DNA of 64,000 nt from Pseudomonas costantinii (GTDB taxonomy: Bacteria; Pseudomonadota; Gammaproteobacteria; Pseudomonadales; Pseudomonadaceae): positions 124,001-188,000 of the forward strand of contig NZ_MDDR01000066.1 in the NCBI RefSeq assembly GCF_001870435.1. The letters are read 5' to 3'. Positions 1 to 8,316 of the stretch are shown piece after piece. Every line of letters begins with the position of its first letter. Positions within the stretch are counted from its first letter, which is position 1. The notes under the pieces were generated by a model, which was not told the DNA's origin, did not search any database, and saw only the letters and a list, made by a program, of their open reading frames with translations. A program made the translations under genes and the position numbers.

Positions 1-33
1 GAGCGCTACGGCTTCAAGAAGAGGGCTGGTCAA
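1..33 (-). CDS. ccmA: CcmA, heme exporter ATP-binding subunit (5' end only)
   Basis: Only the first 11 codons lie in the window. Read on the minus strand from a TTG start they give (M)TSPLLEAVAL, the usual N-terminus of Pseudomonas CcmA, the ATPase subunit of the CcmABCD heme-handling transporter in cytochrome c maturation. The gene diverges from the fliK-like gene across about 200 bp that must hold both promoters; I see no clear sigma-70 boxes there. The call rests on a short match, and the start codon is inferred from the family N-terminus rather than from a strong ribosome binding site. Confidence 0.65.
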   Translation of the reverse strand, partial: MTSPLLEAVAL

Positions 34-233
34 AAGATCGCGGGCCTTTACGGTTCAAGTCGGCGGTGCAGCGGCCGTTATAGAGAGATGCACAATAACG
101 GCTTTGGCGACCGATTTTAGAGAGCTGGATCAAATAGTTGTGAGGTTTTTACCGCTCTCTTTGCAGACGGGCGGCATTATACATGTGATGCCCTACTCTA
201 AAGAGGGCAATTTCCCCTGAGACGACGCGCACG

Positions 234-1811
234 ATGACCGGTGAAATCAACCTTCCTACGCTTGCTCCAGCACCCGTGGCCGGGCCTGCCCCGCTGCCTG
301 CGACCGGTGAATTGCTCAAACTGCTGGAGCCGCAGATAGGGTTGATCGACCCTGGGAAAACCGTGAATGCCGAAGTCATCGCCCTTAAACAAGGCGGCGA
401 TGCGTTTCAGTTATTGCTCAAGTTGACCCTTGAAGGCGGCCGCCAGACGTTGGTGCAAGCCAGCAGCACCCAACCCTTGCCGTTGGGCAGCAATGTGGCG
501 GTGAGCCAGACCCCGGCAGGTAACCTGACCCTCAGCTTGCAGCAAGCCTTGAGCGCCAATGTGGCCGCCCTCACCCGCATCGACACCACGCAAATGCCGG
601 TGGGCACGCTGTTGCAAGCCAAGGTGCTGACCACCCAAATGCTGCCCCAAGGCACCACGCAACCGGCGATTTACCGCTCGTTGGTGACCGTGCTCACTAA
701 TGCGCTGGCCGGTGCGACTTTAACCGTGGAAAGCCCGCAGCCGCTGCGGGTCGGCAGCTTGCTCAGCGCCGTGGTGCAGAACGCGCAAACCTTGAATTTC
801 GTGCCGTTGAGCGGCCGCCAGGATCAGTTGGCGGTCAGTCAGCAACTGGGCACCCAGCAAAGCCGCCAGGGCTCGCTGGATGTGGTCTTCACCGCCTTGC
901 AAAACCTGCCCGCTGGCGACACCACGTCCACCGACCTGCGCGCTGCCGCCGATCGCTTGCTCGCCGCCCTGCCCGACCTGGCACAGGTGAGCAACCCGAA
1001 GGTGCTGGCGCAAGTGATACAAAACAGCGGCGCCTTTCTGGAAGCCAAATTACTGGCCGGGCAAAACCCGCAGATACCGCCGCTGGACATGAAGGGCGCC
1101 TTGCTACGCCTGGTCGCCGAATTGCTGCCCGCCCTGCCCACCAGCACCAACCTCAACGCCATTCTCGCCGCCAACACCCTGGCCCAGGTGCTGCCGAACT
1201 TCGTGCGTAACCCGCTGAGCACCCTTGGCCAGATCGGCGCCCGTCAGGCACCCGCGGGCTTTCCGCTGCCGGACAGGCTGATGCAGCGCCTGGAAGGCGA
1301 AGGCGACCTGGAAAACCTGCTGCGCCTGGCCGCCGCGGCGATTTCCCGGTTGCAAAGCCACCAGCTGTCGAGCCTGGAGCAAACCGGCACCACCGCCGAT
1401 GGCCGCCTGCAAACCACCTGGCAGCTGGAAATCCCTATGCGCACCTTGCAGGACATCGTCCCGCTGCAGGTCAAGTTCCAACGCGAAGAACCGGCGCCGG
1501 ACAAAGACCAGCCCGAACGCAAAGACAAGAAAGACCCCAAACAGATGCTCTGGCGTGTCGAGCTGGCCTTCGACATGGAGCCATTGGGGCCGTTGCAGGT
1601 TCAGGCACAACTGACGCTGGGCAAACTGTCCAGCCAGTTATGGGCAACTCGACCGTTCACCGCCAGTTTGATCGAAAGCCATTTGGGCAGCTTGCGCGAG
1701 CGGCTGGTGACATCGGGTATCAACGTTGGCGATTTGGATTGCCACCTCGGCACCCCACCACGCGGGCCAAGAACCGGACTGGAGCAACGCTGGGTGGATG
1801 AAACCGCATGA
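234..1811 (+). CDS. FliK-like flagellar hook-length control protein
   Basis: A 525-residue Ala/Gln/Leu-rich protein with a low-complexity N-terminal two thirds. The C-terminal domain, about residues 410-510, has the FliK C-terminal pattern MLWRVELAFDMEPLGPLQVQ followed by a region ending near GINVGDLDCHLG. In flagellar assembly FliK-type proteins measure hook length and switch the export gate FlhB from hook to filament substrates. The last codons overlap the next gene by 4 nt (ATGA), and that gene encodes an FlhB C-terminal-like protein, so the two are probably co-translated partners. This copy lies away from any flagellar cluster, so it is probably a paralogue and not the main fliK. Confidence 0.85.
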   Translation: MTGEINLPTLAPAPVAGPAPLPATGELLKLLEPQIGLIDPGKTVNAEVIALKQGGDAFQLLLKLTLEGGRQTLVQASSTQPLPLGSNVAVSQTPAGNLTLSLQQALSANVAALTRIDTTQMPVGTLLQAKVLTTQMLPQGTTQPAIYRSLVTVLTNALAGATLTVESPQPLRVGSLLSAVVQNAQTLNFVPLSGRQDQLAVSQQLGTQQSRQGSLDVVFTALQNLPAGDTTSTDLRAAADRLLAALPDLAQVSNPKVLAQVIQNSGAFLEAKLLAGQNPQIPPLDMKGALLRLVAELLPALPTSTNLNAILAANTLAQVLPNFVRNPLSTLGQIGARQAPAGFPLPDRLMQRLEGEGDLENLLRLAAAAISRLQSHQLSSLEQTGTTADGRLQTTWQLEIPMRTLQDIVPLQVKFQREEPAPDKDQPERKDKKDPKQMLWRVELAFDMEPLGPLQVQAQLTLGKLSSQLWATRPFTASLIESHLGSLRERLVTSGINVGDLDCHLGTPPRGPRTGLEQRWVDETA

Positions 1812-2137
1812 AAAACCCAACCCCGCCGCGCCAGGCGATTGCCCTCAAGTACGACGGCCAGCAAGCGCCGACCCTGACGGCCAAGGGTGACGACGCCTTG
1901 GCCGAAGCCATTCTCAAATTGGCACGGGAAAATGAAGTGCCCATCTATGAGAATGCCGAGCTGGTGAAGCTGCTGGCGCGCATGGAACTGGGGGACAGTA
2001 TCCCGGAGGAGTTGTACCGCACCGTGGCCGAGATTATTGCGTTTGCATGGACGCTGAAAGGCAAGTTCCCGGTGGGGTATGACCCGAATGCAGAGCCGGT
2101 GGAGCGGGATGTGACTGAGCGTGGGGATGACTACTGA
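1808..2137 (+). CDS. FlhB C-terminal-domain-like protein (EscU/YscU/HrcU family)
   Basis: A 109-residue soluble protein that matches only the cytoplasmic end of the export-gate protein FlhB. Recognisable stretches are AIALKYDGQQAPTLTAKG, LAREN.VPIYENAELVKLLARMELGDSIPEELY and VAEIIAFAWTLKGK. The NPTH autocleavage site and the membrane domain of full FlhB are absent. Free-standing FlhB-C proteins (FhlX/YlqH type) are known in many bacteria and can partly replace the FlhB C-domain. It overlaps the fliK-like gene by 4 nt, a pairing that supports a shared role in substrate switching. Confidence 0.85.
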   Translation: MKNPTPPRQAIALKYDGQQAPTLTAKGDDALAEAILKLARENEVPIYENAELVKLLARMELGDSIPEELYRTVAEIIAFAWTLKGKFPVGYDPNAEPVERDVTERGDDY

Positions 2138-2164
2138 GTTTTCGCAGACATATGTAGAACCAAA

Positions 2165-2253
2165 TGTGGGAGCTGGCTTGCCTGCGATAGCAGCGTGTCA
2201 GCCCACACATGTGCGACTGATACACCGTTATCGCAGGCAAGCCAGCTCCCACA
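2165..2253. repeat. REP doublet (REPIN-like inverted pair)
   Basis: Two inverted arms, TGTGGGAGCTGGCTTGCCTG at 2165-2184 (match continuing to about 2190) and its complement at about 2229-2253, are separated by some 40 bp. GTGGGAGC(T)GGCTTGCC is the hallmark of Pseudomonas REP sequences. The pair lies between the end of the FlhB-C-like gene and the convergent moeA stop, the usual intergenic position for such elements. Confidence 0.85.
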
Positions 2254-2264
2254 GAGGATCGCGA

Positions 2265-3491
2265 TCAGTTCAGGACTTCACTCAGCGGAATGAAGTTAAC
2301 TCGATCGCCGATCGCCAACGTCGTCCCTTCCAGTACCTCCACAAACCCTTCCGCCCACGCTGCGCTGCGCAGCACGCCGGAGCTTTGGTTACGGTAGATG
2401 ATCGCCTTGCCCTGCTCGATGCGCCCGCGCAGGTACTCGCGGCGGTTACCCGGTTTGGGCCAGACGAACCCCACCGGCACCTCGAAACGCAGCGGCTCCA
2501 CGTCTTCCACACCTTGGCGGCGCAGCAGATAAGGGCGAGCCAGCAGCGCAAACGTCACCAGCGTCGAGGCCGGGTTGCCGGGCAGACCGATCACCGGCAC
2601 ACCCCGAAAGTGACCGAAGGTCAGTGGCTTGCCCGGTTTGATCGCGAGCTTCCAGAGGGCCAGTTCGCCCTCTTCACGCAAGGCGATGCCAAGGAAATCC
2701 GCTTCGCCGACTGATACACCACCGGTAGACAGAATCAGGTCGACACCGCCCAAGTCTGCCAGCCGTGTGCGGGTTTTTTCCAGGTCATCCGGAAGAATCC
2801 CGGCATCGATCACTTCGCAACCCATGCGTTCCAACCAACTGCACAACACGCGGCGGTTGCTGTTGTAGATCTGGCCCGGGCCCAGCGGCAAGCCGGGCTC
2901 GATCAACTCGTCGCCGGTGGACAGCACGGCCACGCGCACGCGGCGCACCACGTTCAGTCGGTCATGACCCAGCGATGCGGCAAGACCCAGTTCAATCGGG
3001 CCTAGACGTGTACCGGCCGTCAATACCAACTCGCCCACCGTGGTTTCCTGGCCTTGGGGCCGGATGTTCTGATTCACGTGCAACGACTCGGTGAAGCTCA
3101 CGCGCTCGTCGGCGTGAACCACCGCGTTTTCCTGCATTTCTACGCAGTCCGCGCCTTCCGGCACTGGCGCGCCAGTGAAAATTCGGGCGCAGGTGCCAAC
3201 AGCCAGAGGTTGCGGCGCCTGGCCTGCAAAAATGCGCTGGCTGACCACCAATGGCTCGCCCGCCCAGTCCGAAAGGCGCAGGGCATAACCGTCCATGGCA
3301 CTGTTGGGCCAGGGCGGCAGGTCGAGAGTGGAGATCAGGTCTTGCGCCAATACACGACCATCGCAATCAGCCAGGGGCAACTCTTCCTGCTCACGGATCG
3401 GCGCGGCTTCGGCCATGTCCAACAGTTGTTGCAACGCGTCTTCCACCGGCATCAAGGCGCCGGTCTTGCCGGGCTTATCCACGGGATTCAC
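2265..3491 (-). CDS. moeA: MoeA, molybdopterin molybdenumtransferase
   Basis: A 408-residue protein spanning the full MoeA fold. Motifs include LPPWPNSAMDGYALR near residue 60, FTGAPVPEGAD near 110, the MoCF-domain stretch LSTGGVSVGEADF near 255, and KPGKPLTFG with VIGLPGNPAST near 300. MoeA inserts molybdate into adenylylated molybdopterin to make the molybdenum cofactor. The start is GTG, 17 nt inside the 3' end of moaB, so the two genes are translationally coupled. mobA diverges on the other side of moaB, so three late steps of cofactor synthesis sit together. Confidence 0.95.
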   Translation of the reverse strand: MNPVDKPGKTGALMPVEDALQQLLDMAEAAPIREQEELPLADCDGRVLAQDLISTLDLPPWPNSAMDGYALRLSDWAGEPLVVSQRIFAGQAPQPLAVGTCARIFTGAPVPEGADCVEMQENAVVHADERVSFTESLHVNQNIRPQGQETTVGELVLTAGTRLGPIELGLAASLGHDRLNVVRRVRVAVLSTGDELIEPGLPLGPGQIYNSNRRVLCSWLERMGCEVIDAGILPDDLEKTRTRLADLGGVDLILSTGGVSVGEADFLGIALREEGELALWKLAIKPGKPLTFGHFRGVPVIGLPGNPASTLVTFALLARPYLLRRQGVEDVEPLRFEVPVGFVWPKPGNRREYLRGRIEQGKAIIYRNQSSGVLRSAAWAEGFVEVLEGTTLAIGDRVNFIPLSEVLN

Positions 3492-4014
3492 AGGGTTCAG
3501 CCTGCTTCAGGTGAGGAACGAAGTTGCACGGGCGGTGGCGGTTATCCAGTTGCTCAGCAAGGATGCCATCCCAGCCGGTCCGCACAGCGTTGGTCGAACC
3601 CGGCAGGCAACACACCAGCGTGCCGTTGGCCAGGCCGGCCAGGGCACGGGATTGCACGGTGGAGGTGCCGATGTCGGCCACGGATATCTGGCGGAACAGT
3701 TCGCCAAAACCGTCGACCTGCTTGTCCAACAGGCAGCTCACGGCTTCGGGCGTGCTGTCGCGGCCGGTGAAGCCTGTGCCGCCGGTGATCAGTACGACCT
3801 GCACCACGTCTTCTGCAATCCAGTGGGCGACTTGGGCGCGAATTTTGTAGAGGTCGTCCTTGAGCAGTACGCGCTCGGCCAGGCGGTGGCCGGCAGCGGT
3901 CAGGCGGTCGACGAAGACTTGGCCTGACGTGTCAGTCTCAAGGGTGCGGGTGTCGCTGACGGTCAGCACAGCAATATTCAGGGGTACGAAGGGCGCATCA
4001 GCCTTGGCTTTCAT
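3475..4014 (-). CDS. moaB: MoaB/MogA-family molybdenum cofactor biosynthesis protein B
   Basis: A 179-residue MoCF-domain protein. Diagnostic stretches are [13 protein letters not shown] near residue 14, [17 protein letters not shown] near 76 and [14 protein letters not shown] near 135. Members adenylylate molybdopterin before molybdate insertion; in Pseudomonas the moaB-type gene is usually paired with moeA. It is the first gene of a moaB-moeA unit and diverges from mobA across 76 bp, which presumably holds both promoters. Confidence 0.93.
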   Translation of the reverse strand: MKAKADAPFVPLNIAVLTVSDTRTLETDTSGQVFVDRLTAAGHRLAERVLLKDDLYKIRAQVAHWIAEDVVQVVLITGGTGFTGRDSTPEAVSCLLDKQVDGFGELFRQISVADIGTSTVQSRALAGLANGTLVCCLPGSTNAVRTGWDGILAEQLDNRHRPCNFVPHLKQAEPCESRG

Positions 4015-4090
4015 GGCTCGGTCCGGTTGTCGAAGGAACAGCCCGATGTTATATCACAGGGCCCTATTTACCTGCCGCAGCGGAACCGCC

Positions 4091-4693
4091 ATGCCTCTTG
4101 ATTCTTTGCCCCTGCCTTGTTCGATTCTTCTGCTCGCCGGTGGTCGTGGCCAGCGCATGGGCGGCCAGGATAAAGGCCTGCTGCAATGGCACGGTCAACC
4201 CCTGATCGAGCAGTTACAGTGCCTGGCCCGACCGTTGACGGATGACCTGATCATCTCGTGCAACCGCAACCATGACCGGTACGCGCCTTATGCCGACCAG
4301 TTAGTGAGCGACGACAGCCCGGACTTCCCCGGCCCATTGGCAGGCATTCGTGCAGGATTGGCCGCCGCGCGTCATGGGCACCTGCTGGTGCTGCCGTGTG
4401 ATGTGCCGAACATTGACCTGCAACTGCTCACCGCGCTGCGGGGGATGGCGCAACGCAACCCGCTGCTGCCGGTGATGGTGCGCCATGGTGAGTTCTGGGA
4501 ACCCTTGATTTGCATCATCCCCACCGCGCTGCAAGGTCAGGTGGAACGTGCATGGGAAGCCGGTGAGCGCAGCCCGCGCAAAATCTTCCTGCAACTGGGT
4601 GGCGTAGGTCTGGAATGCCCGGCCGAGGACCCACGCCTGGTCAATCTCAATACACCTGAGCTGTTGCAGCCCGGCTCCGGCGTGTCAGAATGA
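4091..4693 (+). CDS. mobA: MobA, molybdenum cofactor guanylyltransferase
   Basis: A 200-residue nucleotidyltransferase. The N-terminal loop [19 protein letters not shown] is the GTP-binding signature, followed by [18 protein letters not shown] and [13 protein letters not shown]. MobA transfers GMP from GTP to the molybdenum cofactor to give the bis-MGD form. An open frame extends about 230 nt further upstream, but the protein family starts at [13 protein letters not shown], and earlier starts would run through the moaB promoter region and into moaB, so the ATG at 4091 is chosen. Confidence 0.93.
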   Translation: MPLDSLPLPCSILLLAGGRGQRMGGQDKGLLQWHGQPLIEQLQCLARPLTDDLIISCNRNHDRYAPYADQLVSDDSPDFPGPLAGIRAGLAAARHGHLLVLPCDVPNIDLQLLTALRGMAQRNPLLPVMVRHGEFWEPLICIIPTALQGQVERAWEAGERSPRKIFLQLGGVGLECPAEDPRLVNLNTPELLQPGSGVSE

Positions 4694-4772
4694 ACCTCGC
4701 ACAAGGAACTTTGTCGACGTCACACACGTCACAAGGTCAGCAATCAAAAAGTATTCTCTCGGAGACAAACTC

Positions 4773-4994
4773 ATGACTCAACGGACCATCGCCGCTTTCA
4801 TGCTTGCACTGGGCCTCGCTACCCTTGCCGGTTGCGCCTCGCCTGCAGTGATCACCCTGAATGACGGTCGCGAAATCCAGGCCGTCGACACCCCTAAATA
4901 TGACAAGGCTTCGGGCTTCTACGAGTTCGAACAACTTGACGGCAAGCAGACCCGTATCAACAAGGATCAGGTTCGCACCGTTAAAGACCTGTAA
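4773..4994 (+). CDS. YgdI/YgdR-type small lipoprotein
   Basis: A 73-residue protein with a lipoprotein signal ending in the lipobox LAGC at about residues 18-21, then SPAVITLNDGREIQAVDTPKYD and a GKQTRINKDQVRTV tail. This is the YgdI/YgdR (DUF903) fold, a small beta-barrel lipoprotein of unknown role. CGGAGA lies just ahead of the ATG. A strong stem follows the stop codon. Confidence 0.9.
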   Translation: MTQRTIAAFMLALGLATLAGCASPAVITLNDGREIQAVDTPKYDKASGFYEFEQLDGKQTRINKDQVRTVKDL

Positions 4995-5010
4995 GTCTTA
5001 GCGTTTGCCA

Positions 5011-5037
5011 ACAAGGCCCGCCTCGCGCGGGCCTTGT
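5011..5037. terminator. Stem-loop between converging genes
   Basis: ACAAGGCCCGC pairs with GCGGGCCTTGT around a 5-nt loop. It lies between the lipoprotein stop and the end of the convergent pseudouridine synthase gene, so it could stop transcription from both sides. The U-tract is short (CGTTTCC), which lowers certainty. Confidence 0.6.
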
Positions 5038-5048
5038 CGTTTCCGGGG

Positions 5049-5939
5049 TTACCAGTCGAGGGTGATCCGGCTGCGGAAACTGCGCTCTTCACCGGTAACC
5101 GGGTCGATAAAACGCACGCCCTGGGCCAGCAGTTTGAGTGGGTTGGCGTAATCGTCCTCGGCGTCCTTGATCACTTCGGGGTAGAACGGGTCGTTGCAGA
5201 TACTCGCCCCAAGCGCGGTCATGTGCACGCGTAGCTGGTGCTTCTTGCCGGTGACGGGGAACAGGCCGTAACGCCATAAATCGCCATTTTTTTCGCGCAC
5301 TTCCACAGCCGTTTCGGTATTGCTGACGCCGGGCCCTTCCTGCATGCGAAAGAACGGTTCGCCCTCTACCAAACGGCTTTTGTGCACCCTCGGAAACGTC
5401 AGCCCAGGCAAGGCCGGGGCGATAGCTTCGTAGAATTTGTCGATGCGACGCGTGGGAAACAGCTGTTGATACGCCGAACGGCTTTGCGGGTTGGCAGAGA
5501 ACAACACCAGCCCTGCTGTGTGCCGGTCGATGCGATGCAGGGGCACCAACAAGGGGTTGTCCAGACGGCGAATCAGGCGACGCAGCAGGGTTTGCTCGAC
5601 ATATTCACCGGCGGGCGTAACCGGCAGGAAGTGTGGTTTGTCGGCCACCACCAAGTGCTCGTCGGCGTACAGGATGGTTTCCTGCGCCGGAATAACTTTC
5701 TCGTTCGGCACTTCGCGAAAGTAATAGATGCACAGGCCTTCCTTGTAGGCCAGGCCCAGGCTGATCGGGCTGCCGTTAATGTCGAGTACCCGACCACGGG
5801 CGACACGGTCCAGCCAATGTTCACGGCTGATAGCCGGGAAATGCTCGCACAGGCAATCCAGTACCGTCGCCCAAGGGCCAGGTGGCAAATACAAGGTGCT
5901 GGCTTGGTGCTCGGACGCGGAGAAACCGGATGTGGACAT
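5049..5939 (-). CDS. RluA-family rRNA/tRNA pseudouridine synthase
   Basis: A protein of about 296 residues. The catalytic motif HRIDRHTAGLVLF carries the conserved Asp; GKKHQLRVHMTALGASICND and a region with DPFYPEV near the C-terminus also fit the RluA/RluC fold. ILYADEHLVVADKPHFLPVTP marks the start of the catalytic domain. Such enzymes turn specific RNA uridines into pseudouridine; the target here cannot be read from sequence. The frame opens at 5984, but MSTSGFSASEHQ at 5939 is the more likely start; neither has a strong ribosome binding site. Confidence 0.88.
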   Translation of the reverse strand: MSTSGFSASEHQASTLYLPPGPWATVLDCLCEHFPAISREHWLDRVARGRVLDINGSPISLGLAYKEGLCIYYFREVPNEKVIPAQETILYADEHLVVADKPHFLPVTPAGEYVEQTLLRRLIRRLDNPLLVPLHRIDRHTAGLVLFSANPQSRSAYQQLFPTRRIDKFYEAIAPALPGLTFPRVHKSRLVEGEPFFRMQEGPGVSNTETAVEVREKNGDLWRYGLFPVTGKKHQLRVHMTALGASICNDPFYPEVIKDAEDDYANPLKLLAQGVRFIDPVTGEERSFRSRITLDW

Positions 5940-6011
5940 GAAGATGCTCGAAACCTGGAAAAACAGGCGGGCATTATCCCGCACAGAGCAGGACTCAGCC
6001 TAGGGCGGATC

Positions 6012-6347
6012 TCAAGCCTTGGCCAATTCGGCCCGCAGGATCGGAGATGCACTGGCGGCGTCGGTGAACTCCTTGAGCCAGCGCAGCACATCTACCGCTT
6101 CCCAGCGACCGGGATCATAGAGTGCGTACAACAAACCCTGGTAACCCACCACATCTAATTGCTTGTGATAACCGGCACGCTGAAACAACGCCTCGATCTC
6201 GGCAAAGCAGGTATTGAAATGCACTTTGTTAAATGGCGTCTTGCCTTCCGTGACCAGGCCATCGAGGCGCAGCTCATTCACCGCGTCGCGCACGATGTCG
6301 GCGGACATGCGATTGACGCTGCTTTTCAGTTGTTCAACATTCACCAC
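6012..6347 (-). CDS. Conserved hypothetical protein under LexA control
   Basis: About 111 residues beginning VVNVEQLKSSVNRMSADIV, rich in charged helices, with no signal or membrane segment. I do not recognise a named family. The open frame starts at a GTG at 6362, but a strong GGAGGG lies inside those first codons, so the GTG at 6347 (or 6344), 8-11 nt after it, is the likely start. A perfect LexA box ends 22 bp upstream of this start on its own strand, so the gene is probably DNA-damage induced. A role in the SOS response is inferred from the operator only. Confidence 0.75.
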   Translation of the reverse strand: MVNVEQLKSSVNRMSADIVRDAVNELRLDGLVTEGKTPFNKVHFNTCFAEIEALFQRAGYHKQLDVVGYQGLLYALYDPGRWEAVDVLRWLKEFTDAASASPILRAELAKA

Positions 6348-6369
6348 GGGCGTTCCCTCCACTCAGTCA

Positions 6370-6385
6370 CTGTACAAATATACAG
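6370..6385 (-). promoter_or_regulatory. LexA box (SOS operator)
   Basis: On the minus strand the site reads CTGTATATTTGTACAG, a perfect CTGT-N8-ACAG. The flanks extend it to ACTGT...ACAGT, close to the E. coli and Pseudomonas consensus TACTGTATATATATACAGTA. It sits just upstream of the small minus-strand gene and 37 bp past the stop of the upstream glutaredoxin-like gene. Confidence 0.88.
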
Positions 6386-6421
6386 TAACTTAATATTTGG
6401 AAACTCGCCATCGGATAAAGC

Positions 6422-6658
6422 TTAACGAAGGAAGGCAACAACCTGCTCAGTGTCAAATGGCCAATCCAGCTCCGCACCCGTGTCCACCCGGCGAAGTACC
6501 GGAATCCTTAGCCCATAGGCTTCTGTCAGGTCTTCGGGATCGGCGATATCCACCAGTTCCACGAGCAGCCCATGTTCGACGAGCGGCATAACTTCAGCTT
6601 CGGCAATTTCACACAGGTGGCAACCCAGGGTGCCGAAGAACTGGCATTCAGGAAGCAT
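6422..6658 (-). CDS. Glutaredoxin-family (DUF836-type) thiol protein
   Basis: A 78-residue thioredoxin-fold protein with a CHLC redox motif at residues 13-16 (FGTLGCHLCEIAE), the cis-Pro segment RIPVLRR near 52 and a C-terminal DTEQVVAFLR helix. The family (PF05768) is made of short glutaredoxin-like proteins; the substrate is unknown. It is preceded by AGGTCC 8-13 nt before the ATG. The next gene downstream has its own LexA-box promoter, so the two need not be co-expressed. Confidence 0.85.
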   Translation of the reverse strand: MLPECQFFGTLGCHLCEIAEAEVMPLVEHGLLVELVDIADPEDLTEAYGLRIPVLRRVDTGAELDWPFDTEQVVAFLR

Positions 6659-6761
6659 GACGAAAGGACCTAATCAGGGGTAGGCGCCCATTTTAGGCGC
6701 ACTTAGTAACGGTGGCGAGCCGATAAACCCTGATCCAGATCATCAAACGAAGAGGCACCGA

Positions 6762-7970
6762 TTAATCCTGGCTGACCGCGCCGATCTTGTGGATCGACAA
6801 GTCCGCGCCGTAGTACTCCTCTTCCTGGCTCAGGCGCAGCCCGTGCACCCGCTTGATCACGCCGTACACCAGCAGGCCACCGACCAGCGCCACCACCACG
6901 CCGAGCGCGGTACCGATCAATTGGCTGATCAAACTGACACCTCCCAGTCCACCCAGAGCCGTCTGGCCGAAGATGCCGCAGGCGATGCCGCCCCACACGC
7001 CGCACAGGCCATGCAGCGGCCATACGCCCAGCACGTCGTCGATCTTCCAGCGATCCTGGGCCGCAATAAAACACCAGACGAACAGCCCTCCGGCGACTAC
7101 ACCGGTAACCAGCGCGCCCACCGGGTGCATCAGGTCGGAACCGGCGCAGATCGCCACCAGCCCGGCCAACGGACCGTTATGCAGGAAGCCCGGGTCGTTG
7201 CGGCCAATCACCAAGGCCGCGACAGTGCCGCCGACCATGGCCATCAGCGAGTTGACCGCCACCAGGCCACTGACGCCATTCAGGGTTTGCGCGCTCATCA
7301 CGTTAAAGCCGAACCAGCCAACGATCAGAATCCACGACCCCAGCGCCAGGAACGGAATGCTCGACGGCGCGAATGCCACCAGACGCCCTTCCCTGTATCG
7401 CCCGTTACGCGGCCCCAGCAGCAACACCGCCGCCAGCGCCAGCCAGCCGCCCATGGCGTGTACCACCACAGAACCGGCGAAGTCATGAAAGCTGGCACCA
7501 AAGGTCGCGAGCAGCCAGGCTTGCAGACCGAAATTGCCGTTCCACACCATGCCTTCGAAAAACGGGTAGATAAACGCCACGATCAGCGCGGTGGCACACA
7601 GTTGAGGAGCGAACTTTGCACGCTCGGCAATACCTCCGGAAATGATCGCCGGGATCGCCGCCGCGAATGTCAGCAAGAAGAAAAACTTCACCAGGCCATA
7701 ACCGTGATCGGCGCTGATCACCGCCGCGGGTTGCATGAAGCTCACGCCGTAGGAGATCCAATAGCCTATAAAGAAATAGGCCAGGGTGGAGATGGCGAAG
7801 TCGCTGAGGATCTTCGACAAGGCGTTGACCTGGTTTTTCTGGCGCACGGTGCCGACTTCCAGAAACGCGAAGCCGGCGTGCATGGCCAGAACCATGACCG
7901 CACCAATCAGAATGAACAGGGTGTTGGAGCTGTGAACAAGAGTGTCCACTGCACTTTGCAAATTTTCCAT
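6762..7970 (-). CDS. amtB: AmtB-type ammonium transporter
   Basis: About 402 residues with some eleven hydrophobic segments. Family stretches include ALMHAGFAFLEVGTVRQKNQ-like MHAGFAFLEVGTVRQKNQVN near residue 30, ISGGIAERAKF, FAGSVVVHAMGGW (channel His) near 165 and HGLCGVWGGIACGIFG near 310 (second His). It conducts ammonium across the inner membrane. The frame opens at a TTG at 8009, but MENLQSAVDTL at 7970 fits the family better. No glnK lies upstream, unlike the usual glnK-amtB pair, so this is probably an extra amt gene, and amtB is a family name here. Confidence 0.9.
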   Translation of the reverse strand: MENLQSAVDTLVHSSNTLFILIGAVMVLAMHAGFAFLEVGTVRQKNQVNALSKILSDFAISTLAYFFIGYWISYGVSFMQPAAVISADHGYGLVKFFFLLTFAAAIPAIISGGIAERAKFAPQLCATALIVAFIYPFFEGMVWNGNFGLQAWLLATFGASFHDFAGSVVVHAMGGWLALAAVLLLGPRNGRYREGRLVAFAPSSIPFLALGSWILIVGWFGFNVMSAQTLNGVSGLVAVNSLMAMVGGTVAALVIGRNDPGFLHNGPLAGLVAICAGSDLMHPVGALVTGVVAGGLFVWCFIAAQDRWKIDDVLGVWPLHGLCGVWGGIACGIFGQTALGGLGGVSLISQLIGTALGVVVALVGGLLVYGVIKRVHGLRLSQEEEYYGADLSIHKIGAVSQD

Positions 7971-8316
7971 GGAGGTTGGCAGGCCTGCATTAAAGGCAAA
8001 AAGCACCAAAGCGGTTCAAGCCGGCGTTTCGCGCACTAAATTGGCACCACCGGTCCCACCCCTCTTCAGAGGGTGTGAACCGCTTTAGCGCAGCGATCAA
8101 CGCAACAGGCCTTTCCCGACAGGGTTTTTCCGCGAGTTTCAGTTATTTAGGGTAAGGTTTTTGGAGGTTTGCGACCCGACCGCCCAGATTCAGCGCAAGC
8201 CTTCGAGCATGCGCACCAAGGCAAAGCAAAAGCTGTACCAGAGAACCGCACTGAACCTTCACCGATGCCGGTGACTCGAAACCACATGTACAGATCAGCC
8301 ACTCACGGAGATAACC
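7971..8316. other. Divergent intergenic region amtB / DUF883 operon
   Basis: No gene is visible in these 346 bp. Two 11-bp inverted arms, AAAGCGGTTCA (8008-8018) and TGAACCGCTTT (8076-8086), bracket the stretch just upstream of amtB and could form an operator or a leader stem. ACGGAG precedes the ATG at 8317. I found no convincing sigma-54 box for amtB. Confidence 0.5.

Noticed and set aside
6789-8039. A 416-codon open frame antisense to the ammonium transporter
   Set aside because: Composition is that of a shadow frame (His/Gln/Arg-rich, no family pattern), while the minus-strand frame is a complete Amt protein.
8030-8060. Sigma-54 promoter for amtB
   Set aside because: GG and GC elements are 12 rather than 10 bases apart on the minus strand.
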